Source: Hyphomicrobiales bacterium (GTDB lineage Bacteria > Pseudomonadota > Alphaproteobacteria > Rhizobiales > Rhizobiaceae). From it: 64,000 bases of DNA. Every line of letters begins with the position of its first letter. The first letter of the stretch is position 1. The notes under the pieces were generated by a model. It worked only from the letters and a program-made list of their open reading frames with translations, did no database searches and was not told the origin of the DNA. The stretch spans positions 124,526 through 188,525 of the forward strand of contig UBXG01000008.1 in assembly GCA_900469475.1 (NCBI GenBank), written 5' to 3'. Positions 46,512-55,259 of the stretch are shown one piece after another. Both the position numbers and the translations under genes were made by a program.

Positions 46512-46976
46512 ATGGCCGCTCTCGACGCCATCGACCGCAATATTCTCCGCCTGCTTCGACTTGATGCTCGTGTCAGCAATGCGAAGCTGGCAAGCGAAGT
46601 GGGACTATCGCCATCGGCCTGCCTGCGGCGCATCAAATTGATGGAACAGGCGGGCGTGATCCGAGGCTACACTGCGCTGGTGGACACGTCGCAGGCGGAG
46701 GCATCGATCGCCGTCATCATCAACATCACGCTCGAGCGGCAAACGGAGGAGCATCTCGATCGTTTCGAGGCGGCGGTGCGCAAACATCCCGAGATCAAGG
46801 AATGCTTTTTGATGACGGGCGGCTCCGACTATCTGCTGCGTGTCGAAGTCGCCAATCCCGGCGACTTCGAACGTATCCATAAGGATATCCTGTCGACCAT
46901 GCCGGGAGTGCTGCGAATCCATTCGAGCTTCTCGATCCGCAACGTGCTTGCGACGCGGCCGAAGGGGCTGCGTTGA
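46512..46976 (+). CDS. Lrp/AsnC-family regulator of the alr-dadA operon
   Basis: 154 residues: N-terminal helix-turn-helix with LDAIDRNILRLLRLDARVSN and VGLSPSACLRRIKLMEQAGV, then the RAM ligand domain (about 70-145) with EIKECFLMTGGSDYLLRVEV. Divergent from alr, it is likely the alanine-responsive activator, comparable to DadR of other proteobacteria. The BkdR-like relatives share the fold, so the name is not assigned. Confidence 0.88.
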   Translation: MAALDAIDRNILRLLRLDARVSNAKLASEVGLSPSACLRRIKLMEQAGVIRGYTALVDTSQAEASIAVIINITLERQTEEHLDRFEAAVRKHPEIKECFLMTGGSDYLLRVEVANPGDFERIHKDILSTMPGVLRIHSSFSIRNVLATRPKGLR

Positions 46977-47005
46977 GCCGATGTCGGCTCGGCGCAGGAA
47001 GGACC

Positions 47006-48910
47006 TTATTCCGCCGTTCCGCGATCCTGATCCCAGCCGATGCCGGCTGCAGCATCCACTTCGCAGATCAAGCCGCTCGGTTCGTAGCTGATTTGGACCT
47101 TGCCGTTCAATTCTGCCGCCAGCAGACTTTCTATCAAGCGGGAGCCGAAACCCCTCCGGGTCGGAGGTGTTACGGTTGGTCCTCCCGCTTCCTGCCACCG
47201 CAACTTGAGGTGTTCGGCCCCGCCGCTTTCCAGCGACCAAGTAATGGCAATGCGTCCATCAGGCACCGAAAGCGCGCCATACTTGGCCGCATTCGTCGCA
47301 AGTTCATGCAGGGCGAGCGAGATGGAAACAACAGCCCGCGGCGCAAGCTTGATGGCAGGGCCGGAGATTTCGAACCGGTCCTTCGGATAGGGCGACAATG
47401 CCTGGGCTATGATTTCAGTCAATTCGGCCTGCTCCCATTTGCCATGGATCAGCAAATCGTGAGCACGCGCCATTGAGGAGAGCCTTGCCTCGAAGGTCTC
47501 GACAGATGTCTTGTCGACGTCATCTCTTCCCAATGTCTGGCGTGCAATGGCCATGACGGTTGCGAGCACATTCTTGACACGATGATTGAGCTCGCCCACC
47601 AGCACCGTCTGCAGGCGCTCGGCCTCCTTCTTAGCGCTGATGTCATGAGCAGTCTTCGAAGCCCCCACGATCCTGCCATAGACGTCATAGATCGGCGAAA
47701 CGCTGAGGAGCACATCGACAAGCTCGCCGTTCTTGTTGCGCCGTTTGGTTTCGTAAGGCTCTACCTTTTGGCCCGAACGGATCCGCGCCAGAATCGCCGG
47801 CTCTTCGTCACTGCGGTCCTCCGGAACGAGCATCATCACGGACTGACCGATGGCCTCTTCCGCCGATTGTCCATAAAGCCTTTCCGCACCGCTATTCCAG
47901 CTCGTGATGATCATATTGAGATCGATGCTGAGGATGGCATCGTCCGATGAGGCGACAATAGCCGCCAGCTGCCGCTCCACTTCCTGTGCACGCTTGCGTT
48001 CACTGATATCGGTGACGATCGCGGCGGCCCGCTGGATGCGTCCCGAACTGTCTTTCAAGCCGGAAATGGAGTTTGCAACCCAGACGAGGCTACCATCCTT
48101 GCGAACATAGCGCTTTTCAATCTCGAAGCTTTCTCCCGTCGCCATCATCGTTTCGAACAGGCGGGTAGTCTCGTGCAAATCGTCTGCATAGGTGATGTCA
48201 TAGGTCCGCATGCCGAGAAGCTCGTTCTCGGAGTAGCCCACAATTTCGCAGAAACGCTCATTCACCCGGACGAAACGGCCATCAAGTTCGCACTGGGCAA
48301 ACCCTGTCGTCGATTGCGAGATAACGGCGCGAAACAGCTCTTCACTTTCACGCAGCGCCTGCTCCGTGCGAACCCGTTCCGTCGTTTCGTTGACGATGCA
48401 GAAGACACCGAGCGCCCGGCCGTCCGCATCACGGACGGGCGAATAGGAAATGTCGAAATAAACCGTTTCGGGATATCCGTAGCGCTCGATGTAGAAGGGC
48501 CGGTCCTTGGCGACGACTGCCACGCCATCGTGAAGGACGGAGCGAAGAAGCGGTTCGAGGTCGCTCCAGAGCTCGGCCCAATTTTCTCGCGCAGGCCGGC
48601 CGAGTGCGCGAGGATGCTTGTCGCCTATCGTCGTTGCATAGGCGTCGTTGTAAAGTGCAATAAAGTCCTCGCCCCAGAACATAACGATCTGAGCTTGGGC
48701 GGGGAGCATGATATCGACGGCAGCTTTAAGGCATGCGGGCCATTCCGACCTAGGCCCAAGACCAGTGGCTGCCCAATCGAAGCCGGAGATAAGGTCAGCC
48801 ATTTCGTTCGTTTGTCTAGCCAGTTCGGGCACGATGTTCAGAATGCATCCTCTCGTTAGCGACTGCAGTTCCCAAGAATTGCCGGGTCTACCCGATGCTT
48901 GCGAATTCAT
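47006..48910 (-). CDS. PAS-domain sensor histidine kinase, HWE family
   Basis: 634 residues without membrane segments. A GAF/PAS-like N-terminal region (about 30-190) is followed by two PAS domains with PAC motifs (about 195-310, RFCEIVGYSENELLG; and 320-435, SGAERLYGQSAEEAIGQSV). The kinase region has VGELNHRVKNVLATV with phospho-acceptor His at about 442, then HELATNAAKYGAL and a WQE segment typical of HWE kinases, ending with GFGSRLIE. Such kinases are frequent in rhizobia and often sense light or redox state. There is no response regulator beside it, so its partner is unknown. GAGGGA precedes the ATG. Confidence 0.9.
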   Translation of the reverse strand: MNSQASGRPGNSWELQSLTRGCILNIVPELARQTNEMADLISGFDWAATGLGPRSEWPACLKAAVDIMLPAQAQIVMFWGEDFIALYNDAYATTIGDKHPRALGRPARENWAELWSDLEPLLRSVLHDGVAVVAKDRPFYIERYGYPETVYFDISYSPVRDADGRALGVFCIVNETTERVRTEQALRESEELFRAVISQSTTGFAQCELDGRFVRVNERFCEIVGYSENELLGMRTYDITYADDLHETTRLFETMMATGESFEIEKRYVRKDGSLVWVANSISGLKDSSGRIQRAAAIVTDISERKRAQEVERQLAAIVASSDDAILSIDLNMIITSWNSGAERLYGQSAEEAIGQSVMMLVPEDRSDEEPAILARIRSGQKVEPYETKRRNKNGELVDVLLSVSPIYDVYGRIVGASKTAHDISAKKEAERLQTVLVGELNHRVKNVLATVMAIARQTLGRDDVDKTSVETFEARLSSMARAHDLLIHGKWEQAELTEIIAQALSPYPKDRFEISGPAIKLAPRAVVSISLALHELATNAAKYGALSVPDGRIAITWSLESGGAEHLKLRWQEAGGPTVTPPTRRGFGSRLIESLLAAELNGKVQISYEPSGLICEVDAAAGIGWDQDRGTAE

Positions 48911-49334
48911 AGCATATTCTCCCTCAAAAAGTGCAGGGAGAAAACTGCTAATTTCGATGTATTTTAAGTGAGATAAGTGAATGTCCGCTACGAATATCTG
49001 GGGTATTTAAAGGGAGCGCCATAAGCTCTCGTCTTGGCGGGGCGTCAATTGACACTCGCTTCGAGTTGGCTACCAGAAATTCGGGAGCGCACGCGTTTCG
49101 GCACATTTTTTCACGAGCCAGGACGCACGGCTTGCTGGGGATATGTGGGGGTTATCAGAGCACACACGGTTACGGCCAGCCAGCCGCTCCAGGGCGAAGT
49201 CGCTTGCCAGCTGTTCCGCCACCTCTAAGCGCAGTCAATGGCGGGAGCGGATTGTATTGATCTGATGTCCCGGGATGAGCTGCCCTTTCAGTGCGGGAGA
49301 TCAGATCATTTTCGCGCTCTTTCTTTGAGTTGCC
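48911..49334. other. Region between sensor kinase and cyclodeaminase-like gene, no gene seen
   Basis: About 420 bp. Short open frames here have no ribosome site and low coding quality. It should contain the kinase promoter on the right-hand side of that gene. The only clear structure is a long hairpin at 49258-49308. Confidence 0.5.
49258..49308. terminator. Long hairpin downstream of the cyclodeaminase-like gene
   Basis: TGATCTGAT / ATCAGATCA outer arms (nine bases) and TCCCG / CGGGA inner arms, separated by one mismatched base, around a 21-base loop. It is a 14-pair stem just beyond the minus-strand stop at 49335. TTTT follows on the plus strand only. It could end the cyclodeaminase message or be part of an untranslated RNA. 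Confidence 0.45.
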
Positions 49335-50384
49335 TCAGGCTGCCCGTAGCAGCATGCCGAAGAGGTCGCGCGGATCGTCTGGATCGGCGATGATATCGAG
49401 CTTCTGGAAATAGTCCGTGCCGGCCAGCTTTTCGCGGACATAGCGCAGAGCGGAAAAATCCTCGATCGCGAAGCCGACGCTGTCGAAGAGCGTGATTTGC
49501 CCGTCACTGCTCCGGCCCGGTGCCCGGCCGCTGACGACCTGCCAGAGTTCGGTGACCGGATAGTCCGCGCCCATCTGCTGGATTTCGCCTTCGATGCGTG
49601 TCTGCGGCGGATATTCGACGAAGGTGTCGGAGCGCAGCAGGATGTCGCGGTGGAGCTCCGTCTTGCCCGGGCAATCGCCACCAATGGCGTTGATGTGGAC
49701 GCCGGCGCCGACCATATTGTCTGTCAGAATGGTCGCGAATTGCTTGTCGGCCGTGCACGTCGTGATGATATCGGCGCCTTCGATGGCAGCCTGAGCCGAG
49801 GTGCAGGGCACCAGACGCAGGCCTGTTCTGGCGAGATTGCGGACGGTCTTTTCGGTTGCTCTCGGATCAATGTCGTAGAGGCGGACTTCCTCGATGCCGA
49901 GGACCGCCTTCATCGCCAGCGCTTGGAATTCCGCCTGTGCGCCATTGCCGATTAGGGTGAGGCGCCGCGAATTGGCCGGTGCCAGATGTTTGGCCGCCAT
50001 CGCCGAGGTGGCCGCCGTGCGCAGCGCCGTCAGCAGCGTCATTTCCGTCAGAAGCACCGGATATCCGGTCGAGACTTCTGCAAGCAGGCCGAAGGCGGTC
50101 ACCGTCTGCAGTCCCTGCGCCATGTTCTTCGGATGGCCGTTGACATATTTGAAGCTGTAGACGGCGCCATCCGAGGTGGGCATCAACTCGATGACGCCGT
50201 CATGCGAATGGGAAGCGACGCGGGGCGTCTTGTCGAAGAGGTCCCAGCGGCGGAAATCCGCTTCGATAGCGTCCGTGAGTTCGATGAGCACGGTTTCGAT
50301 GCCGATGTGATGGACGAGCCGCATCATGTTCTCGACGCTGACGAAGGGAATGAAAGCTCTTTCCGATGGGAGCGGTGCGGACAT
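49335..50384 (-). CDS. Ornithine cyclodeaminase/mu-crystallin family protein
   Basis: 349 residues with the OCD fold: MPTSDGAVYSFKYVNGHPKN in the substrate part, then the NAD-binding ANSRRLTLIGNGAQAEFQAL and DIITTCTADKQFATIL, with GDCPGKTELHRDIL near 245. This is the longer subgroup that includes true ornithine cyclodeaminases, which convert ornithine to proline with ammonia release. ATG 50384 is preceded by GAGGA; an ATG at 50408 is less likely. An AsnC-type regulator is divergent. Confidence 0.88.
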   Translation of the reverse strand: MSAPLPSERAFIPFVSVENMMRLVHHIGIETVLIELTDAIEADFRRWDLFDKTPRVASHSHDGVIELMPTSDGAVYSFKYVNGHPKNMAQGLQTVTAFGLLAEVSTGYPVLLTEMTLLTALRTAATSAMAAKHLAPANSRRLTLIGNGAQAEFQALAMKAVLGIEEVRLYDIDPRATEKTVRNLARTGLRLVPCTSAQAAIEGADIITTCTADKQFATILTDNMVGAGVHINAIGGDCPGKTELHRDILLRSDTFVEYPPQTRIEGEIQQMGADYPVTELWQVVSGRAPGRSSDGQITLFDSVGFAIEDFSALRYVREKLAGTDYFQKLDIIADPDDPRDLFGMLLRAA

Positions 50385-50473
50385 TCTCGTATCCTCGATA
50401 AAAATCATTTCCCTAGGGTATCAAGCGGATCGATTGACTGAAATCGCAAAACTGTGTCAGTTCTGGTATGGGT

Positions 50474-50511
50474 TTATACAAATTGCCCAGGATTTTTGAC
50501 AGATTATACAA
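50474..50511. promoter_or_regulatory. Paired TTATACAA repeats before the AsnC/cyclodeaminase genes
   Basis: TTATACAA occurs at 50474-50481 and 50504-50511, exactly 30 bp (about three helical turns) apart, in the divergent spacer. They are candidate binding sites for the AsnC-type regulator; each also resembles a -10 box. Confidence 0.35.
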
Positions 50512-50525
50512 GATCAGGATCTGCG

Positions 50526-50963
50526 ATGACGCTTGCCAAGTATATTCCCGATGATCTCGACCGGCGTATCATCGCTCATCTGCGCGCCGACGGGCGGGCT
50601 TCGCTCTCCAAACTGTCTGATGTTCTGGGCGTCGCGCGCGGCACGGTGCAGAACAGGCTGGATCGACTGATAGAAACCGGCACGCTGCTCGGCTTCACCG
50701 TAAGGGTCCGGGAAGACTATGAGGAGCAGACCGTGCATGCCGTCATGATGATCGAAGTCGTGGGGAAATCGACGACACAGGTCATCCGCAAGCTGCGAGG
50801 GCTTCCCGAAATCTATTCGCTGCATACAACGAACGGCAATTGGGATCTCGTCGCCAATATCCGCGCGACAAGCCTGTCGGACTTCGACCGGGTCTTGCGC
50901 GAAGTGCGGATGATCGACGGCGTCGCAAACAGCGAGACTAGCCTATTGCTGAGCAGTCTATGA
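50526..50963 (+). CDS. Lrp/AsnC-family regulator beside the cyclodeaminase gene
   Basis: 145 residues: helix-turn-helix LDRRIIAHLRADGRASLSKL and LGVARGTVQNRLDRLIETGT, then a RAM domain (about 65-140) with GLPEIYSLHTTNGNWDLVAN. ATG 50526 is used; the frame is open upstream through the promoter region. Divergent from the cyclodeaminase-like gene, it probably controls it in response to ornithine, arginine or a related amino acid. Confidence 0.88.
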   Translation: MTLAKYIPDDLDRRIIAHLRADGRASLSKLSDVLGVARGTVQNRLDRLIETGTLLGFTVRVREDYEEQTVHAVMMIEVVGKSTTQVIRKLRGLPEIYSLHTTNGNWDLVANIRATSLSDFDRVLREVRMIDGVANSETSLLLSSL

Positions 50964-51130
50964 TAGCTCGCGTTCAAAGCCACTGATCGCGGGGAACGGT
51001 CTAGGTGGGCTCATTTGTGGAGTGCTTATTCCAGGCATCGTAACTTGCCCGGCTCCATCGGGACTTAGCGAACCTCGTACACCCTTCAGCGCTAATTCAG
51101 AGCCCGCGAATGTCTATGTTCCATATACAA

Positions 51131-51886
51131 CTAACGCTCGGATGGTTTGCCGCTTTGGCTCTCCAGCCGATAGCGATGTCCCGGATAAACCAGCCGCGCC
51201 GTGGACACGATGCCGCGCGCCGACCATGTGCGCCTCCAGATCGTCAGGCAGGGTTCGGTCTTCAGGATCGTCAGCAGCTTGCACTCCCAGGCTTGCGGCA
51301 TGACGGCTTCGACGACATGTTCCGAGCCGCTGAGTGGGGCAACGGCCGAAAGGTAGGCATTCGGTGTCATGTCGGTAAAATCCTGCTGCAGGTAATCGGG
51401 CGCGGCGTCCGGATGGACATGCCGGTCCTCGATCTGTACCGGCACGCCGTTCTCGCTATGCACGATCAGCGAATGAAAAGCCGGCGATCCGATGTCGAGT
51501 TCCAGCGCATCGGCTACGTCGGGCGAGGCAGCCTCCTGGGCTAGTACGATTACGCTTGCTTGATGGGAGTGACCGCGTTCGGCGATCTCCTCGGCGATGT
51601 TGCGGACCTCGAAGAGGGCGGAGGCTCCCTTGCGCTCGGCGACGAAGGAGCCGACGCCCTGGATGCGGACGAGCTCGCCTTCATTGGCTAGTTCTCGCAG
51701 CGCACGATTGGCCGTCATCTTGCTGACGCCAAGCTCGACCACCAATTCGTTTTCGGAGGGAACGCGATATTTCGGCGGCCACTCACCGCTATGAATGCGA
51801 TCGAGTATCATCTGCTTGACGCCGGCATAGAGAGGTGCGGTATCATTTTCCGCCAGTTCGCGTTTCATCTCGCCGGAACGCTTCAT
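51131..51886 (-). CDS. hutC: GntR/HutC-family repressor
   Basis: 251 residues. The N-terminal winged helix has YAGVKQMILDRIHSGEWPPK and YRVPSENELVVELGVSKMTA; the C-terminal UTRA domain (about 95-240) has NAYLSAVAPLSGSEHVVEAV and the HutC-like RRTWSARGIVSTARLVYPGH. True HutC binds urocanate. ATG 51886 is preceded by AAGGGA. It is divergent from the amino-acid importer and lyase operon and should repress it. Since the lyase here is unlikely to make urocanate by the normal mechanism, the inducer may differ from that of classic HutC. Confidence 0.82.
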   Translation of the reverse strand: MKRSGEMKRELAENDTAPLYAGVKQMILDRIHSGEWPPKYRVPSENELVVELGVSKMTANRALRELANEGELVRIQGVGSFVAERKGASALFEVRNIAEEIAERGHSHQASVIVLAQEAASPDVADALELDIGSPAFHSLIVHSENGVPVQIEDRHVHPDAAPDYLQQDFTDMTPNAYLSAVAPLSGSEHVVEAVMPQAWECKLLTILKTEPCLTIWRRTWSARGIVSTARLVYPGHRYRLESQSGKPSER

Positions 51887-52079
51887 TGCCTATTCCCTTT
51901 GCACCGCGTGAATCTGCCTCGAAAACAACTTTCCTACTTGCATATCATAAATTATCTCATATGGTACCCTATACAACCTCGCAATCAATCCTAAAAATTA
52001 ATTGGGAAAGCGGGCAAGCCGGCGAAGATCGGTAGGAAGTGCTGCAAAGCCTGTTTCAACCTCAGAGGAGCTCAACACA

Positions 52080-52919
52080 ATGAAATTCAGTGCATTTCTC
52101 TTGTCAGGCGTCGTAGCTGCCGCCGCTTTCGCCGCGCCTGCATTCGCCAAGGACTGGAAGACGGCAACGATCACCCTGGAAGGTGCCTACGCGCCGTGGA
52201 ACATGACGAACGCCGACGGCACGCTCGGCGGGTTCGAGCCGGAGCTTGCCAAGGTTCTGTGCGAACGAGCCAAGATCGATTGCAAGCTCGTTGCTTCCGA
52301 CTGGGACGGCATGATCCCGGCGCTGAACGCCGGCAAGTTCGACGTCATCATGGATGCTCTGTCGATCACCGACGAGCGCAAGCAGGTCATCGGCTTCACC
52401 ATTCCTTACGCCGCGACGCCCGCTGCTTTTGCGACCGCCAAGGACAGCCCGCTTGCCAATGCCGCCGGCACCGGCACCACGATCAAGATGACCCCCGGCC
52501 AGACCGGCGTCAAAGAAATCGACGTGTTGAAGGAAGCCCTCAAGGGCAAGACGATCGGCATCCAGGCCGCAACCGTCTATGCCAAGTTCGTCTATGACAA
52601 TTTTGGCTCGATCGCCACGATCCGCGAATACAAGACCGGCGCCGACCGCGATCTCGATCTGCAGAACGGCCGCATCGATCTCGGCTTCGATGACGCCGTC
52701 TACTTCGCGAACGCCTTCGCCAGCGCCAATGATTCGCTCGCCTTCACCGGCCCGGAAATCGCCGGCTCCATTTGGGGCGAAGGCGAAGGCCTCGGCATCC
52801 GCCAAGCCGATACCGATCTGCGCGACAAGTTCAATGAGGCGATCAAGTCCGCGCTTGCCGACGGTACCATCAAGACCCTGTCGATGAAGTGGTTCAAGGT
52901 TGACGTCAGCCCGAATTGA
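52080..52919 (+). CDS. Polar amino-acid ABC transporter substrate-binding protein
   Basis: 279 residues with a signal peptide (about 1-23, cleavage near AFAKDW). The SBP_bac_3 fold shows TITLEGAYAPWNMTNADGTL, GGFEPELAKVLCERAKIDCK, WDGMIPALNAGKFDVIMDAL and SITDERKQVIGFTIPY. This is the His/Arg/Lys/Orn/opine-binding group. GAGGAG lies nine bases before ATG 52080. It leads a six-gene operon with two permeases, an ATPase, a lyase homologue and a flavin oxidase. Confidence 0.92.
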   Translation: MKFSAFLLSGVVAAAAFAAPAFAKDWKTATITLEGAYAPWNMTNADGTLGGFEPELAKVLCERAKIDCKLVASDWDGMIPALNAGKFDVIMDALSITDERKQVIGFTIPYAATPAAFATAKDSPLANAAGTGTTIKMTPGQTGVKEIDVLKEALKGKTIGIQAATVYAKFVYDNFGSIATIREYKTGADRDLDLQNGRIDLGFDDAVYFANAFASANDSLAFTGPEIAGSIWGEGEGLGIRQADTDLRDKFNEAIKSALADGTIKTLSMKWFKVDVSPN

Positions 52920-53019
52920 TGAGCGCGGCCTTGGGTCGTTTTCATCGGTCTCCGGCTTTGCGGCCGGAGACCATATGATATCCTGACGCCTGAAACTGCC
53001 ACGGACGGGGATTGGATCT

Positions 53020-53745
53020 ATGGCAAGCTTGCAATTGCTGGGCTTCGGCTCGAACGGATGGGGCGCGCTGCTGCTTGTTGCCGCCTTGATGACGCTTGCC
53101 GTCACGGCAACCGCCTTGGCCATCGGCGCCGTTCTGGGCGCGGTCATAGCCTTCGCGAAACTCTCCGGAAGCCTGGTGCTGAAGACGCTCGGCAATATCT
53201 ACACGACAGTCTTTCGCGGCGTTCCTGAGCTTCTGATCATCTATCTGATCTATTTCGGCGGCTCGTCGGCGGTCACGTCGATCGGCAAATGGCTGGGCTA
53301 TGAAGGCTTTCTCGGTCTGCCGTCCTTTGCCGCGGGTGCTCTTGCCGTCGGCATCATTTCCGGCGCCTATCAGGCCGAGGTGTTCCGCGGCGCCTATCTT
53401 GCCATTTCCAAGGGCGAGCTTGAGGCCGCGTCTGCCATAGGCATGCATCGCGGCCTGCGCCTGCGCCGCATCATCATTCCGCAGGTCTTCCGCTTTGCCA
53501 TTCCCGGGCTCGGCAATGTCTGGCAGCTCAGCCTCAAGGATTCCGCTTTGATTTCGGTGACCGGCCTTGCGGAGCTGATGCGCACCAGCCAGGTTGCAGC
53601 CGGCTCTACCCGTCAATATTTCCTCTTCTTCATCGCCGGCGGCATTCTCTATCTGGTCCTGACCAGTCTGTCGGACCGCATCTTCAACAAGGCCGAACGT
53701 CACGCCAATCGCAGCATGCCGGCTGCGACGATTGGCCAGGCTTGA
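53020..53745 (+). CDS. Polar amino-acid ABC transporter permease (HisQ-like)
   Basis: 241 residues, five membrane segments. The permease signatures are VFRGVPELLIIYLIYFGG and the EAA loop ELEAASAIGMHRGLRLRRII, with KDSALISVTGLAELM after it. It pairs with the following permease in the membrane channel. It begins 100 bp after the binding-protein stop. Confidence 0.92.
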   Translation: MASLQLLGFGSNGWGALLLVAALMTLAVTATALAIGAVLGAVIAFAKLSGSLVLKTLGNIYTTVFRGVPELLIIYLIYFGGSSAVTSIGKWLGYEGFLGLPSFAAGALAVGIISGAYQAEVFRGAYLAISKGELEAASAIGMHRGLRLRRIIIPQVFRFAIPGLGNVWQLSLKDSALISVTGLAELMRTSQVAAGSTRQYFLFFIAGGILYLVLTSLSDRIFNKAERHANRSMPAATIGQA

Positions 53746-53755
53746 GGAGGACGGC

Positions 53756-54460
53756 ATGGATTTCGTTTTTCTTTCGAGCACGATGGTCACGCTGCTGAAG
53801 GCGGTGCCGATGACGCTGCTGCTCTTCTCCCTGTCGATCCTCTGTGGCGGCCTTCTCGCTCTCGTCATCGTTGCCATGCGCGTCAGCGGCAATCCGATCC
53901 TCTCCGGGTTCGCCAAGGGCTACATTTTCGTGTTTCGCGGCTCGCCGCTGTTGATCCAGATGTTCCTGGTCTTCTATGGCTTGGCGCAATTCTCCATCAT
54001 CCGCTATTCGTTCCTCTGGCCGTTCCTGCGCGAGCCCGTCGTTTGCGCGATCCTGTCGCTGGCGCTTTGCACTGCCGGCTATTCGGCCGAGATCTTTCGC
54101 GGCGGCATCCGCGCCGTTTCGCCGAAGGAGATCGAAGCCGCGCGTTCGATCGGCATGTCCGGCTTGCTGCTCGTGCGCCGTATCATAGCGCCGATCGCCT
54201 TTAGGCATGCGCTGCCGGCCTATTCGACCGAGATCGTGCTGATGATGAAGTCGACGGCGCTCGCGAGCCTCGTCACGGTCTGGGAGGTTACGGGCGTCGC
54301 TCAGCGGCTGATTTCGCAGACCTACCGCACGATGGAAGTCTTCATCTGTGCCGCGATCATCTACCTCGTGCTGAATTTCATCATTCTGCAGGCCATGGCC
54401 CTGCTGGAATATTCTCTTTCCCGCCATCGCCGCGCCATCCCGCCGGCGTTGAAGGCCTAA
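53756..54460 (+). CDS. Polar amino-acid ABC transporter permease (HisM-like)
   Basis: 234 residues, five membrane segments: [20 protein letters not shown] and the EAA loop [20 protein letters not shown], with [23 protein letters not shown] 53756 follows GAGGAGG, ten bases after the previous stop. It forms the heterodimeric channel with the HisQ-like protein. Confidence 0.92.
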   Translation: MDFVFLSSTMVTLLKAVPMTLLLFSLSILCGGLLALVIVAMRVSGNPILSGFAKGYIFVFRGSPLLIQMFLVFYGLAQFSIIRYSFLWPFLREPVVCAILSLALCTAGYSAEIFRGGIRAVSPKEIEAARSIGMSGLLLVRRIIAPIAFRHALPAYSTEIVLMMKSTALASLVTVWEVTGVAQRLISQTYRTMEVFICAAIIYLVLNFIILQAMALLEYSLSRHRRAIPPALKA

Positions 54461-54482
54461 AGCTTACTGGAGCAGGCAAATC

Positions 54483-55259
54483 ATGCCAGGTGTCACCCGA
54501 CTTTCCGTCCGCAACATCCGCAAGAGCTTCGGTACTCATGAAGTCTTGCGCGGCATTTCCCTCGATGCTCAGGATGGCGATGTGATTTCGCTGCTCGGCG
54601 CTTCCGGCTCGGGCAAATCGACTTTCCTTCGCTGTATCAACCTCCTCGAAATCGCCACGGATGGCGAGATCTGGGTGGATGGCGAGCAGATTCGCATGAT
54701 CCATAAGAATGGCAAGAGCTACCCAGCGAGCCACAAGCAGGTGGATCATATCCGCTCCGAACTCGGCATGGTCTTCCAGAGCTTCAATCTCTGGTCCCAC
54801 ATGACGATCCTGCAGAATGTCATCGAAGGGCCAGTGCATGTTCTAAAGCGCTCACGCTCGGAATGCATTGCCGAGGCCGAAGCGCTTCTGGAGAAGGTCG
54901 GCATTGCCGACAAGCGTCATGCCTATCCCGCGCATCTCTCCGGCGGCCAGCAGCAGCGCGCGGCAATTGCCCGTGCGTTGGCCATGAAGCCGAAGGTTAT
55001 GCTGTTCGACGAGCCGACCTCGGCGCTCGATCCGGAACTCGTCGGCGAAGTGCTGCGCGTCATGCGCGCCCTTGCCGAGGAAGGCATGACCATGCTGGTC
55101 GTCACCCATGAGATGAGCTTCGCTCGCAATGTCTCCAACCGCGTCGTCTTCATGAAGGAAGGGCTTGTCGAAAGCACCGGCACGCCGGATGAGATGTTCG
55201 GCGGCGGCGCCTCGCCGGCCTTTCGCCAGTTCATCGGTCATTTCGGAAACGGACAATGA
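54483..55259 (+). CDS. Polar amino-acid ABC transporter ATP-binding protein (HisP-like)
   Basis: 258 residues: Walker [11 protein letters not shown]-loop in [20 protein letters not shown], signature [19 protein letters not shown], Walker [15 protein letters not shown] and switch His in VVTHEM. The insertion [13 protein letters not shown] between Walker A and Q-loop is typical of HisP. It overlaps the lyase gene start by four bases (ATGA), so import and catabolism are translationally coupled. Confidence 0.94.
   Translation: MPGVTRLSVRNIRKSFGTHEVLRGISLDAQDGDVISLLGASGSGKSTFLRCINLLEIATDGEIWVDGEQIRMIHKNGKSYPASHKQVDHIRSELGMVFQSFNLWSHMTILQNVIEGPVHVLKRSRSECIAEAEALLEKVGIADKRHAYPAHLSGGQQQRAAIARALAMKPKVMLFDEPTSALDPELVGEVLRVMRALAEEGMTMLVVTHEMSFARNVSNRVVFMKEGLVESTGTPDEMFGGGASPAFRQFIGHFGNGQ

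Noticed and set aside
49034..49260. Two overlapping 64-codon plus-strand frames
   Set aside because: No ribosome site, no similarity recognised and low coding quality.
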